A DNA stretch of 64,000 nucleotides from assembly GCF_013402915.1 (NCBI RefSeq), contig NC_050722.1, positions 806,001 to 870,000 on the forward strand. The letters run 5' to 3'. The DNA comes from Zygotorulaspora mrakii (Eukaryota > Ascomycota > Saccharomycetes > Saccharomycetales > Saccharomycetaceae). The notes beneath the pieces are model-generated. The model was not told the DNA's origin and searched no databases. It saw only the letters and a list, made by a program, of their open reading frames with translations. Made by a program: the position numbers and the translations under genes. Shown piece by piece: positions 39,723-48,656 of this stretch (positions are counted from its first letter, which is position 1; every line of letters starts with the position of its first letter).

Positions 39723-40607
39723 AAACCAACATAACAAACAAAACAAACAAAAGCTTTTCGTAGTATATAACGTAATCTGATTATATTCTTTTATATTTCT
39801 TTTAGCTGAAAGTAAAAGGAAGAGTAATAGCTAAAAGCCAATAGCCGCTGATTCTTTTATAGTCGTAGCTTTACATTTATCATGCGCTACGATAATTACG
39901 ATCATTAAAAACGTGAAGTGTCAGCATGTCAAGACTCCTGAAGGTGGAATATGTCACATGACTTCAAGAAGTAGGATGATTCTAATACCAAGTTTAAGAG
40001 GATTATGTTTGATTCATTGCGATTTGAAAGCGGTATTGCAATCAATTACCAACTATCAATACACATTTTTTTTAAGAACTTTGTTTACACTTTTTATTTT
40101 CTTGAAAGCTTTTTTAATTTTAAATGAATTCAATTAAGGACCAACAAAATGTTAATTGATCAGATCTTGATTAAAATCAAAAGTAAGAGGGTTTAATGTA
40201 TAGTATTGACAATTCAGTTCAACTTGGCAAATATCTACTTCTTCACAGCGATGTGCTCCAGATTTACTCACTTTAATTCATCATAGCTAATACTAGCGTA
40301 TGAAGAAGGTGTAGAAAAATGGGATCGCAGACTGTCTCAGTGTTTTGAGAGACTGATATCTGTTCAGTTTCTGCACCTTTTTTTTCTGCAAAATATTGCA
40401 ATGATACAGTGTCTGTGCGATATCTCATATCTTTGTAGTTCTTCAGACTTGCTTATAACGCTGTCATATAAAAATGATTTCTTAGCGTCCCTTCGCGAAA
40501 AAATCGGAAGTTTGACAGGTGCGCTACAAATATTCATGATTCGAATACGGGAAAGCTATAGTTAAAAATATCATTGACTCCGAAGCCTTCCTACAGCAGT
40601 TACTGAA
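39723..40607. other. Intergenic region LTR B / INO4 with a hairpin element
   Basis: About 885 bp without a convincing gene. It opens with an ACAAA-rich tract (39723-39752). An E-box CACATG is at about 39955-39960; Ino2/Ino4 bind the related CATGTG, so self-regulation of INO4 is conceivable. The hairpin at 40307-40378 is annotated separately. Confidence 0.35.
40307..40385 (+). other. Imperfect hairpin followed by a T8 run
   Basis: The 11-mer AGGTGTAGAAA (40307-40317) pairs with TTTCTGCACCT (40368-40378) with one G-U type mismatch. Inside are further arms (TCTCA at 40335-40339 with TGAGA at 40346-40350). Eight T residues directly follow (40378-40385), as at a Pol III or structured-RNA end. There is no match to a known RNA family that I recognise. 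Confidence 0.35.
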
Positions 40608-41066
40608 ATGAATCCTAAGGCAGTGGAAAATGGAGTGGCCTGTGCCAAGGTTGTCACAGAGAATGAAGGAAAAGCGAAGAAGAGGAAACCAAGAGCAAAG
40701 AAGATGAACAATTTGTCGCTGGACGAGGTACGAAAGAACCACGTTGTATCCGAAAAGAGAAGACGTGAGTTGGTTAGGGCCATATATGATGACTTGGTTA
40801 ACATAGTACCAGATCTCCGTCCCAACGAGAACAGATCGGAAATGGTGATATATTTGAAGACGATGAATTATCTGAAATGGATTTATCGGCGAAATAGACA
40901 TCTGAGAAGTCAGCTTTTACAGAACTACAGTTCTGATTCAAACAAAAAAATACCTGAACATCTTATATGGGAATTTTGCAACGAATCTGACCTGCGGGAA
41001 GAGCAGAAATCGTCACCACAACTACAGGACGTGCATATGATAGACAAATTACCTAGTTCTAATTAA
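40608..41066 (+). CDS. INO4: bHLH transcription factor Ino4
   Basis: Ino4 dimerises with Ino2 on inositol/choline-responsive elements to activate phospholipid synthesis genes. The 152-residue protein (S. cerevisiae YOL108C, 151) has a Lys/Arg-rich N-terminal stretch and a bHLH domain at about 42-100. The basic region N-H-V-V-S-E-K-R-R-R-E-L is followed by helix 1 (R-A-I-Y-D-D-L-V-N-I-V-P-D-L) and helix 2 (S-E-M-V-I-Y-L-K-T-M-N-Y-L). Conserved P-E-H-L-I-W-E-F closes the family-specific tail. INO2 is not in the window. It is next to the YOL107W homologue across LTR B, keeping S. cerevisiae adjacency. Confidence 0.94.
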   Translation: MNPKAVENGVACAKVVTENEGKAKKRKPRAKKMNNLSLDEVRKNHVVSEKRRRELVRAIYDDLVNIVPDLRPNENRSEMVIYLKTMNYLKWIYRRNRHLRSQLLQNYSSDSNKKIPEHLIWEFCNESDLREEQKSSPQLQDVHMIDKLPSSN

Positions 41067-41137
41067 AGATCTCCCCATCAGTATATAGTGTTAAAAAAAA
41101 GAATATCCTAAGAAGACACATTTTTTAACAAAAAGAA

Positions 41138-41211
41138 CGACCCCAGTGAGGATTGAACTCACGATCTTGCGATTAACAGTCGCACGCCTTAACCAGCTTG
41201 GCCATGGAGTC
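41138..41211 (-). tRNA. tRNA-Asn (GTT)
   Basis: A 74-nt minus-strand cloverleaf, nearly identical to S. cerevisiae tRNA-Asn(GUU). The acceptor GACTCCA pairs with TGGGGTC by wobble-tolerant pairs, the anticodon loop is CTGTTAA, and the B-box is AGTTCAATCCT. T-rich sequence follows on the minus strand. LTR C lies upstream of its 5' end. Confidence 0.96.
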
Positions 41212-41348
41212 TACTTATTTGTGATGTCTCGTAGTTGTCCAGCTCTCCTGTACGTCTGGCTTTCAGTGGAACTCTGCCTTCCATTATCATTAAAATGAAG
41301 TTAACATTCCTGTGAAAATAGAGATTATTTGAAAAGAAGGGTTTCTTC

Positions 41349-41844
41349 TATTTGGAAAGAATGTTTTCTTCGGCGTTGTCGATAGTAACTTGGTTTGACA
41401 TTGATGATAATACTATGACATTCAATTATAGAGATATATAATTCCTTGGTTTCCTATATCATGAAGTGAAATAAAGCTGATTCCATTTAGATTAATATCT
41501 TGAAAATACGTCACTATTTATACCTGACATTTTGCACCTATTGAACCATAAGAAAGGACGACGAGTGAAGAATTTTCATCGTCATCACACCATTGCTAGT
41601 CCCATAGAATCCACAGTACAACTGTTATTTCATGTTCCATGCCATAGACTCCTTCGTAGTCAGACTCCTGAGTTGTAAACGTCTCGCGATAGACTGTCAT
41701 CCGATATCTTTCCAGTATCGATTGACATTCTGTTAGGGCTTCATCTGGCTTCGTTTATTTTGTTTTACAGACCAATTGTCTTGTTTCTGATTCCTATAAG
41801 TCATCTCTTTCATATATCTTATAATATCGATCTATATTTCAACA
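41349..41844 (+). mobile_element. Solo LTR C of the same Ty-like family
   Basis: Clear homology to LTRs A and B runs from TATTTGGAAAGAATG at 41349 to the terminal TTCAACA at 41844, in the same orientation. The true 5' edge may lie up to about 80 bp further left, where similarity fades and no TGTTG terminus is seen. It sits upstream of tRNA-Asn. It is nearly identical to B in its central part and has the TATTTATACCTGA promoter-like core. Confidence 0.82.
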
Positions 41845-42945
41845 GAGATTGATGACAAGACAGGCAAGAGTCGGCTCATAATGGCATTTCTAGTGACACA
41901 GTCAATCGCATGAATCCAGATGCAATCCTAGCGGAATATCAATTGATTCTAGAATGGTGTTGGCTGTTAGATATCGTGCGACCCTAACAATTGGAACCTC
42001 AGAGATGAGAAATTAATGACAGTAGGCGAGAATAACAGTTGTGCTAAAGACTACATGGAATAACGAATTTCGAAAAAAATTAGTGCCTAATGTTCCGAGT
42101 AGGACAAGATCTCTCAAAAAATCTTCAACTACCGTCATGCTCGATGGTTCAATGGCATCATTTATTTTAAGTGGTGATATTTTCAGATACCTGAGTGAGC
42201 GTGCTCTTCCACAGAGTTTCATGCGAAGGAAGGTAAAATGTCACCCACTCCATAATGAGATAACCACGTTTAATAGCAATGGCTGAAACGACTGGCACTG
42301 GATTTTTGGGAAAACACTCGGAAAATGACTATGTGTAATGATATGTCAGTTTTGTACCTGTCATTCCAACAAAACGTTAGGGTGCAGCTAATAGGCGTAC
42401 CTCACGCAGAAGTCATTGCACTTGTACATGATCTTTAGCATTTGGATTTGGATTCCATCGCTAGTGCGAAGGGTTCGGTTACCTAACGCTGGGATAATTT
42501 AGATCGAAGCTCGAGATAATTAACAACAAAAGGACACAATTTGCCATATAATGATTAGGTATAGCAGATGGTAGACTCTTGTACCAACGTCTTGCCGGTA
42601 GGACCCCTTCGACGTTTACCTATAAATACAACTTGGCGGGAAATCAAGCAGTGGCTCCACCACCACAGTTTTGGCGAAAATGCGTCATTAGAAGGAGTTT
42701 CTCACAGGACGAAAAAAAAAAAAAATTTCAAAATGAGCAAGGGCGTAGACATAACTAAAGCTATTCTAACTATTTGTAATGTTTAACAGCCTGATTCTAC
42801 AGACCCGTTGCTGGAGTGTTGGGCGGATTGTATGAATAGTGGGTAGCTGCGTAAGTGATCTCGATACTGACTTTTATTTTTGCCGGCTGAAGAATCTAGA
42901 GCGAAGACAAAAGAGTCATCTCAGACACATATTTATAAAATAAGC
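41845..42945. other. MET28 upstream region
   Basis: About 1.1 kb between LTR C and MET28, with no gene I can support. A 72-codon ATG frame (42568-42786) runs through the probable MET28 promoter, and a branchpoint-like TTCTAAC followed by TTTAACAG occurs at about 42763-42788. A Met31/Met32-type site is at 42663-42671. A run of A is at 42712-42725. Confidence 0.4.
42663..42671 (-). promoter_or_regulatory. Met31/Met32-type site upstream of MET28
   Basis: CCACAGTTT on the + strand is the reverse complement of AAACTGTGG, the consensus bound by Met31 and Met32, which recruit Met4 to sulfur genes. It is about 275 bp upstream of the MET28 ATG. In S. cerevisiae MET28 is itself a Met4-controlled gene, so the placement makes sense. 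Confidence 0.6.
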
Positions 42946-43545
42946 ATGACAAAAGGGAAAAAAAATAACAATGAATCTGATGAAAGTAATATATCATCTT
43001 TGAAAGTATCACAGGACTTGCAAAATTTGATATCGAGCAATTCTGAACTGGGGTCAAGATTACTATCACTATTGCTGGTAAGTAGTGGTAATGGGAAGGA
43101 AATTATAGATGCAATAAATAATGGCGATATTGCAAAGATTCAAAATTTAGACATAGATTTGAACTTGAAGGTGCCAGAGATGCGCAATGAAGAAAATAAT
43201 AATGATAAAAATAAGACGGATAATTTGGGTATAACTCGTTTGGAGCCGAATGAGGTAAAAAAATCGGGGAATGCAGAGGATAATGCTATAACAAACCATG
43301 TGGACAAGAGGAGACGGAATACTGAAGCCTCAGCACGATTTCGTATCCGTAAAAAATTGAGAGAACAAGAGAAATTGAACAGAATTCAAGAATTGAATGC
43401 CAAAATCAATGGACTCTACAAAAATATCGATCGCTTGTTGGAAGAGAATCGTCATTGGAAAGCCAAACTGGAGGAGCTTAATGAAAGAAAATCTAAGGAA
43501 CTTTTAGAGCGAATTAAGAGTGGCAATGCCGCCTCACCTTTATAA
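42946..43545 (+). CDS. MET28: bZIP cofactor Met28 (sulfur amino acid regulation)
   Basis: Met28 stabilises the Cbf1-Met4 complex on sulfur-metabolism promoters. The 199-residue protein (S. cerevisiae YIR017C, 187) has the hallmark L-Q-N-L-I-S-S-N-S-E-L-G-S-R-L-L-S-L-L-L near residues 24-43, then an Asn-rich acidic linker. The bZIP is R-R-R-N-T-E-A-S-A-R-F-R-I-R-K-K near 124-139, with a zipper to about 185. It starts at the ATG at 42946; the frame is open upstream but without an ATG. In S. cerevisiae MET28 adjoins YAP5 (YIR018W). Here the HapX-like gene is 9 kb away, with GAS5 and the tRNA/LTR-bounded block between them. Confidence 0.93.
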   Translation: MTKGKKNNNESDESNISSLKVSQDLQNLISSNSELGSRLLSLLLVSSGNGKEIIDAINNGDIAKIQNLDIDLNLKVPEMRNEENNNDKNKTDNLGITRLEPNEVKKSGNAEDNAITNHVDKRRRNTEASARFRIRKKLREQEKLNRIQELNAKINGLYKNIDRLLEENRHWKAKLEELNERKSKELLERIKSGNAASPL

Positions 43546-43627
43546 AAAAGGATAATAAATAATACTTAATTATCGACTACATATAGCAAGTTTTGCAAAT
43601 GTTTAAAGTAGTTTTTTTTTTCTCCTT

Positions 43628-46396
43628 TCAATAATCTAGCTTGCTTTGATAGAAAGAAATTCTTTCAGCCCATCTTTTACTAATGATGATTCTTTTTTGT
43701 TTAATTGATCTTATATCATCTTTGGAACACCAACCAGATTCAGTAAAATTTCTCTCGAGTAAAGCCAATCTCTCATCTTCTACTTGTTGTTGTTTCATCA
43801 AAATTCCCACGTACTCCTTTAATGTCATCATTTCTGGTTTATCTGACCCATTTTTCGAACCTATTTCTGTACCAGAAAAAAACTGTTTATGAATTTTCTT
43901 CCCACGTCCCATATACACAGCATCCAAAGATATATTTGACTGTTGCTGAATTGATACACAGGATCTCGAATTAATTTTATCCGTGACAGTTATTACCGGA
44001 ATAGATTTTGTCAATTTATCCAAATCGACAGTTACATCATATTCATCATCATTTTTTCCCATTTGTAGTTTTTTAGTGCTACATTTCTCCCTTAAACCGT
44101 GTATTTCATTATCCGTTGAACTATTAAATTGTTCATTGGTTAACTCAATATGCCCCGTTGAACTGGCATCATCGTTTTTGTCCAAACTATCATTTATTTG
44201 CATTACCGCTGATGCCACTGGTGACATCATTGTTGAAGTAGAAATTGGTGTAACGTTTGTAATAGGATCTTTTGATCTAACATCGATTGGTGAACTGCGT
44301 TTTGTTGAACTCGAATTTGAGCAAGATTCACCCATTAGTACTAATGCATCTTTCTTCTTCGGGCTTATACGGTTTTCAATTGAAAATGTTTCAAGTGGAG
44401 ACGAAAGAGCTGTTACTTGAGTCATCCTCATGTTCATCTCACTATCATTTGACTGGCCATTGCCATTACCAATTCCTTTCCCAATCCTGTCTTCATTCTG
44501 TGCTAACATATCAGTTTTCAGAGATGATGAGGATACTGCTCTTTTAACGGACCCGCCTGAGCTCATAATCCTGGAAATACCCTTTCGCATTCGGGATCGA
44601 ATTGAAGGATTCCTTGACGGTGGTCTATAAGAATCATTTAGTTGTGTAACATAATGTAAATCATCTTCTTCAGCATCCGATAGACATTTTGGGAAGTAAT
44701 CTATACTGTCGTCTTTTTCCATAAGTGATGAACAGTATTTCTGTTTATTTAAAGGTGGAGTTCTTTTAACCGAGTCCGCATCAAAAAATGAAGAATTTGG
44801 TAATATTGGTGTTGTTGATGCACTTCTACTTCTTTGAAAATCCTTATCAAAATTACTTGTGCCATTATTTTTCATCGAGGTTTTCCTTAACAATGCAGTC
44901 GAAGCTCTTCTCAATAAAGGTAATTTTTTAATGTTTTTATTTGAATCACGAGGAAAAAAACTGTTAGTTGCAGTGTTCGTTGATGTTACGGATGATTCAT
45001 GATTCAGTCCATCCAACGAAAGTGTTGACGATACTAAGTTCGAATTTGAGTTTGAACGTGAGCGTGAACATGATGGTCTCTGCAATTTTGGTGGTGGTAT
45101 TTTGTATAACAGCTCATCTGATACCGATGCATTGGAAAATGAGCTACTGCTACTATTATTAGTACTAAATTTTTTGTTTGATCTTTTATCATTTGATATC
45201 TTTGAAGAGAAGGGATTGAAATTTTCGTTTGTACTACTTTCGAGTGATGTAGCATCTAGTCCTGCGTTAAAACTGGGTAAGAAGTATTGGAAACTTGTTG
45301 GATTTGAATTACTATTACTCCTTAATCCATTAATCTTGGAATCGTGGAATTGTGATAGATCGATTGGTGATGAACCTTGTGATAATGCATTATGGGTGTC
45401 AGAGCTCAATAAAACATTTGAGCCCTTTCTTTTAGATGAATTGGTCTTGGGTGTTGCAATAATTGAAGTGGAAGAATCACTATTATTATTTGATGAATGA
45501 GTTGTGGAGTTAAAATTCCCAATGCCAAAGCCGACTCCGACGCTATTGCTAGCATCAGTAGAAGTAGTATTCACACTAATTTCTTGATTCTTGATATTGC
45601 CGCCGAGAGGATTGTTACCCATTGTTCCTGGTGTTGTTTTAAAGGAGGTAGGAATCTCCAGAGCTTTCGAAAGGTCGAATGGTGCACCGAGACCCTTCAT
45701 AATATCATTATCATGTTCGATGGTGCTCAAAAAATTCTCCGGATCTCTAAGCTGTTGTTTCAGACTTCCTGGTTGTATGCTATCAGTATCTATAATGCTA
45801 TGAGGTTGATCGTTTACTCGATCGATATGCAGTTGGTTATTCTTGTTATTATGATTGTTATTATCATTATTATTATTATTATTGTTGTTATTATTGTTGT
45901 TATGACTTTCATTGAATTTATTGCTGCCATCGCCGTTGCCAATGCTGTCATTATTATCATCATTGCTAATACTAATGTCGATTTTACGTGAACTGATTTC
46001 ATTATCAAGATCATCCCGTACTGTCAATGATGGATGCGTAGAAATAACATTTTCAATAGTGTTTGGTAATGGAGGTAACAGCGATAGGTCGTCGATGCTT
46101 CCCGCTTTTCCAGCAATAATACTTAGCTTATCATTCTGAATGGACACGCTGTGCGAGCTAATTGTAGTGCTCTCGAGCTGGTGGCGTCCACCACTTGATA
46201 AAGATGAATTCGGAGAGCCTTTATTTTTGCTCAAGCAACTGCCGTTACTGTCCAGCTTGGTTAATTCTATGTCTTCTTCTTCTTTGATGTCCTGCAGGTG
46301 AGAAAGGGCTGCAACTGTGCCCCCTGGCAAAACCACACTCGTTGGGCTGCCATCAGGGTGTGTTCGCATATCTCGTGCACCATATAACGTGCTCAT
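43628..46396 (-). CDS. Large Ser/Asn-rich protein of the YOL036W/YIR016W family
   Basis: This 922-residue protein is largely disordered, with high Ser, Asn and Thr and a polyasparagine run near residues 168-188 encoded by an AAT/AAC repeat around 45830-45900. Only the C-terminal 60 residues look conserved: E-Y-V-G-I-L-M-K-Q-Q-Q, S-G-W-C-S-K-D-D-I, then I-S-K-R-W-A-E-R-I-S-F-Y-Q. Synteny with MET28 (YIR017C) and PRE6 (YOL038W) places it as the common ancestor of S. cerevisiae YIR016W and YOL036W (761 residues), a sister pair of unknown function. Many S/T-P sites suggest kinase regulation, which is inference. Confidence 0.78.
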   Translation of the reverse strand: MSTLYGARDMRTHPDGSPTSVVLPGGTVAALSHLQDIKEEEDIELTKLDSNGSCLSKNKGSPNSSLSSGGRHQLESTTISSHSVSIQNDKLSIIAGKAGSIDDLSLLPPLPNTIENVISTHPSLTVRDDLDNEISSRKIDISISNDDNNDSIGNGDGSNKFNESHNNNNNNNNNNNNDNNNHNNKNNQLHIDRVNDQPHSIIDTDSIQPGSLKQQLRDPENFLSTIEHDNDIMKGLGAPFDLSKALEIPTSFKTTPGTMGNNPLGGNIKNQEISVNTTSTDASNSVGVGFGIGNFNSTTHSSNNNSDSSTSIIATPKTNSSKRKGSNVLLSSDTHNALSQGSSPIDLSQFHDSKINGLRSNSNSNPTSFQYFLPSFNAGLDATSLESSTNENFNPFSSKISNDKRSNKKFSTNNSSSSSFSNASVSDELLYKIPPPKLQRPSCSRSRSNSNSNLVSSTLSLDGLNHESSVTSTNTATNSFFPRDSNKNIKKLPLLRRASTALLRKTSMKNNGTSNFDKDFQRSRSASTTPILPNSSFFDADSVKRTPPLNKQKYCSSLMEKDDSIDYFPKCLSDAEEDDLHYVTQLNDSYRPPSRNPSIRSRMRKGISRIMSSGGSVKRAVSSSSLKTDMLAQNEDRIGKGIGNGNGQSNDSEMNMRMTQVTALSSPLETFSIENRISPKKKDALVLMGESCSNSSSTKRSSPIDVRSKDPITNVTPISTSTMMSPVASAVMQINDSLDKNDDASSTGHIELTNEQFNSSTDNEIHGLREKCSTKKLQMGKNDDEYDVTVDLDKLTKSIPVITVTDKINSRSCVSIQQQSNISLDAVYMGRGKKIHKQFFSGTEIGSKNGSDKPEMMTLKEYVGILMKQQQVEDERLALLERNFTESGWCSKDDIRSIKQKRIIISKRWAERISFYQSKLDY

Positions 46397-46928
46397 CGGA
46401 GAGAAAGCTATGAACTAAAGCGAGACTTGTTGAATTTTGATACTATTTCGAAAAAGGAGTTATTTTTCTATTTTGGATCCAGCTTCAGCAGCTTTTCCAC
46501 TTCCAATTGCTAGGGAGAGGCCTTCTATTGTAAATTCAATTTGCAAATTGTTAGAATTAAATAAAGCCTTCGTTCTTTAGGCTGAAATTTCAAGAGCGTA
46601 ACGAAAAAACGACCTGATAGATGTGCTGAGTGAAGTGTACAACGAGACGTAAAAACCGATGTATTGAAGAAAACGCTTGTTAATTTCAAAGCATACCAAA
46701 GGAGAATACAGATCTAGTTCAGATTTTCCTGATGGCTTCATCAGGTAAGAAAACCTGTCCGGGATTCCAGATTTCTTTTTTGGTTGCCGAATGGACAAGA
46801 AAAATGGGTTTCGAGAAAACAAAAAGAAACGACGAGGCCAAAGCGGAAGCCGGGTAGCGCAGGTAATGTAGTGAAAGATGATACTACAGTACATACTATA
46901 TTAACATACGTTGACATACATGAGTATA
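46397..46928. promoter_or_regulatory. Intergenic region YOL036W-like promoter / PRE6 3' end
   Basis: About 530 bp between two minus-strand genes. A 105-codon minus-strand ATG frame (46577-46894) lies inside but shows no recognisable family, is rich in Phe, Ser and Tyr, and fits a chance frame in the promoter. No repeat is seen. Confidence 0.35.
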
Positions 46929-47732
46929 CTATAGTGCCGCTGTAGCTGGCGTTGGTGCTGCTGGTGTGGATGCGGATTTCTTCTTCTTCTCGTGCTCCTC
47001 CTGGCTCTGTTGTTTTTCCCGTTCTATTTCCTCGACAAACTTGCCAATCTCTTGAGAACTCAAAGTGGCAATCTTTGAATCTGGCTCGACCACTGTGATT
47101 TCTATGTTTTTGGCACCCGTCTGGACAACTTCTAGCAGCGACTTTATCGTCAATTTGACACAATCATTTACAGACGCCGGGGGATCGTCTCTGTTATAGT
47201 TTTTCTCCAGGAATTCTCGAACGGTTTTCGAGTTTCTCCCGATCGTCTGCGCCGTCCAGGCAGAGTATATGCCGCTGGGTTCTGTCTGGTACAGCTTTGG
47301 CGTCGAGTCTCGTGGGTCGAAACCGGCGATCAACGTCGACACACCGAATGGCCTGACACCTCCGGACTGCGTATACCTCTGTTGCACTCCGGCCACGTAC
47401 CTCGTCAGGTACTCGATCGTAACCGGGTCTTCGAGCGTCAACCTGTGACTTTGCGCCTCCACTCTTGCCTTTTCGATCAGGATCCGCGAGTCTGCGTTCA
47501 GACCGGAGAACGACAGCACGACGTGGTTGTCAATCCTAGATATCTTGGATGGCGTGATCCTCGTGTCCTGCAGTTTCAAAGTCGACCTCCTTTCGCAGCC
47601 CAGGACCACACACTGCTTACCCTTTATGCCCACAGCGCACGTACCCCTCTTGACGGCCTCCGCTGCGTACTCGACCTGGAAGATGTGGCCATCTGGCGAA
47701 AATATACTCAATGCTCTATCGTACCCACTCAT
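46929..47732 (-). CDS. PRE6: 20S proteasome subunit alpha-4 (Pre6)
   Basis: Pre6 is the alpha-4 ring subunit of the 20S proteasome. The 267-residue protein (S. cerevisiae YOL038W, 254) has the alpha-subunit signature [20 protein letters not shown] (4-23), the conserved [16 protein letters not shown], and [14 protein letters not shown]. The Lys/Glu-rich C-terminus is extended by an Ala/Pro/Thr tail absent from the S. cerevisiae protein. The gene is GC-rich compared with most of the window. A Rpn4-type PACE element lies 87 bp upstream (47819-47827), as at most yeast proteasome genes. Confidence 0.97.
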   Translation of the reverse strand: MSGYDRALSIFSPDGHIFQVEYAAEAVKRGTCAVGIKGKQCVVLGCERRSTLKLQDTRITPSKISRIDNHVVLSFSGLNADSRILIEKARVEAQSHRLTLEDPVTIEYLTRYVAGVQQRYTQSGGVRPFGVSTLIAGFDPRDSTPKLYQTEPSGIYSAWTAQTIGRNSKTVREFLEKNYNRDDPPASVNDCVKLTIKSLLEVVQTGAKNIEITVVEPDSKIATLSSQEIGKFVEEIEREKQQSQEEHEKKKKSASTPAAPTPATAAL

Positions 47733-47818
47733 ACTTGTCCCGATGTCCTGGCTGCTCAGAGGCGCCCAACCGTGTGGGTTGCACTTGTCTTGTATCTAGC
47801 GAACCTTTACGCTCTCCA

Positions 47819-47827
47819 GGTGGCAAA
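47819..47827 (+). promoter_or_regulatory. PACE element (Rpn4 site) of PRE6
   Basis: GGTGGCAAA, the exact proteasome-associated control element bound by Rpn4, 87 bp upstream of the PRE6 ATG. It should raise PRE6 expression when proteasome capacity is short. Confidence 0.85.
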
Positions 47828-48014
47828 ACCCAGGTCGGCGGGCACCACCGGTCCTTGTCCGGGGCTGTCCCCGGACACCGGACACCGGACACCGTCCGGC
47901 TCCCAGTCCCCAACCCTACACCCAGCGCTGCCTGTTGCCCGGACACCGCTCGCCCCCCCTGCACCCGTCCACCAAAACCAGGTGCAGATCCGTACCGCAC
48001 ACCGCCGGAGATCC

Positions 48015-48055
48015 GCCACCTGCCACCTGCCACCTGCCACCTGCCACCTGCCACC
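48015..48055. repeat. Heptamer tandem array GCCACCT x6 (Rpn4 core repeats)
   Basis: Five perfect 7-bp units and a sixth partial one. On the minus strand each junction reads GGTGGCA, the first seven bases of the nine-base PACE consensus. The array lies about 280-320 bp upstream of PRE6. Confidence 0.9.
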
Positions 48056-48599
48056 GTGCCCTCCCTGCCCCTCGGCCCTGCGCCGGCAAATCCCACATTC
48101 TCCCCTGGTGAAACACCAGACTGAAACTCTCTGTCCGCCCGCGCGCTTCTTTCTCCCGGGCTGGCACATCACTTCTCCTCCCTTTGCTCCTCTTGGTATT
48201 TTCTCCCCTTCGGACGCACACAGTATGCATACTATTGTGCGTCCTCCGCCGTCACTTGCCCGAAAGCATCTTTTGCTGTGCGTCTTTTCTGTCCCGCCTC
48301 GGCCGAAAGTGAAAACAGGTAAAGCAATTTACAACAAGTCAAACAGGTAAAAACTGCTTGAGAAAGCAAACTTTATTCCGGTATCATTTGCCATTCTTCA
48401 CGGCACTGTCATATCCGCTTGACACTGGGCCCATTGCACCACACCGCTCAACTTTAGTAATCATACTGTGCCATTCCCACGCCATTCGCGTGCGCATTCC
48501 CTTCCTCATTCCCAGATATTGTTTCATACACGCAAGTCACAGCGCCAGAAAAATTTTTTTTCCCCCCAAGTGTGCCCGATTTCTCCATTTTTGACTGAT

Positions 48600-48656
48600 A
48601 TTCTGGACAGAGATTCTGGACAGAGATTTTGGACAGACAGACAGACAGACAGACAG
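48600..48656. repeat. 13-bp tandem repeats followed by (GACA)6
   Basis: Three copies of ATTCTGGACAGAG (48600-48638, the third slightly changed) run into six GACA units (48632-48655). This looks like simple repeat growth from the shared GACA motif. Confidence 0.88.

Noticed and set aside
40203..40294. A C/D snoRNA-like pattern on the minus strand (ATGATGA box and CTGA box with GTATT/AATAC ends)
   Set aside because: The terminal stem is separated from the boxes, no clear D' or C' box is seen, and I could not find rRNA complementarity next to the D box.
46577..46894. A 105-codon minus-strand ATG frame between PRE6 and the YOL036W-like gene
   Set aside because: It has no recognisable motif, runs through the expected promoter and 3' end, and its composition is that of translated AT-rich noncoding DNA.
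47382..48350. A 322-codon + strand frame overlapping PRE6 antisense and the GC-rich gap
   Set aside because: It is largely antisense to PRE6, is rich in Pro, Arg and His from GC-rich DNA with few stops, and resembles no family. Overlapping frames on the other strand are equally long.
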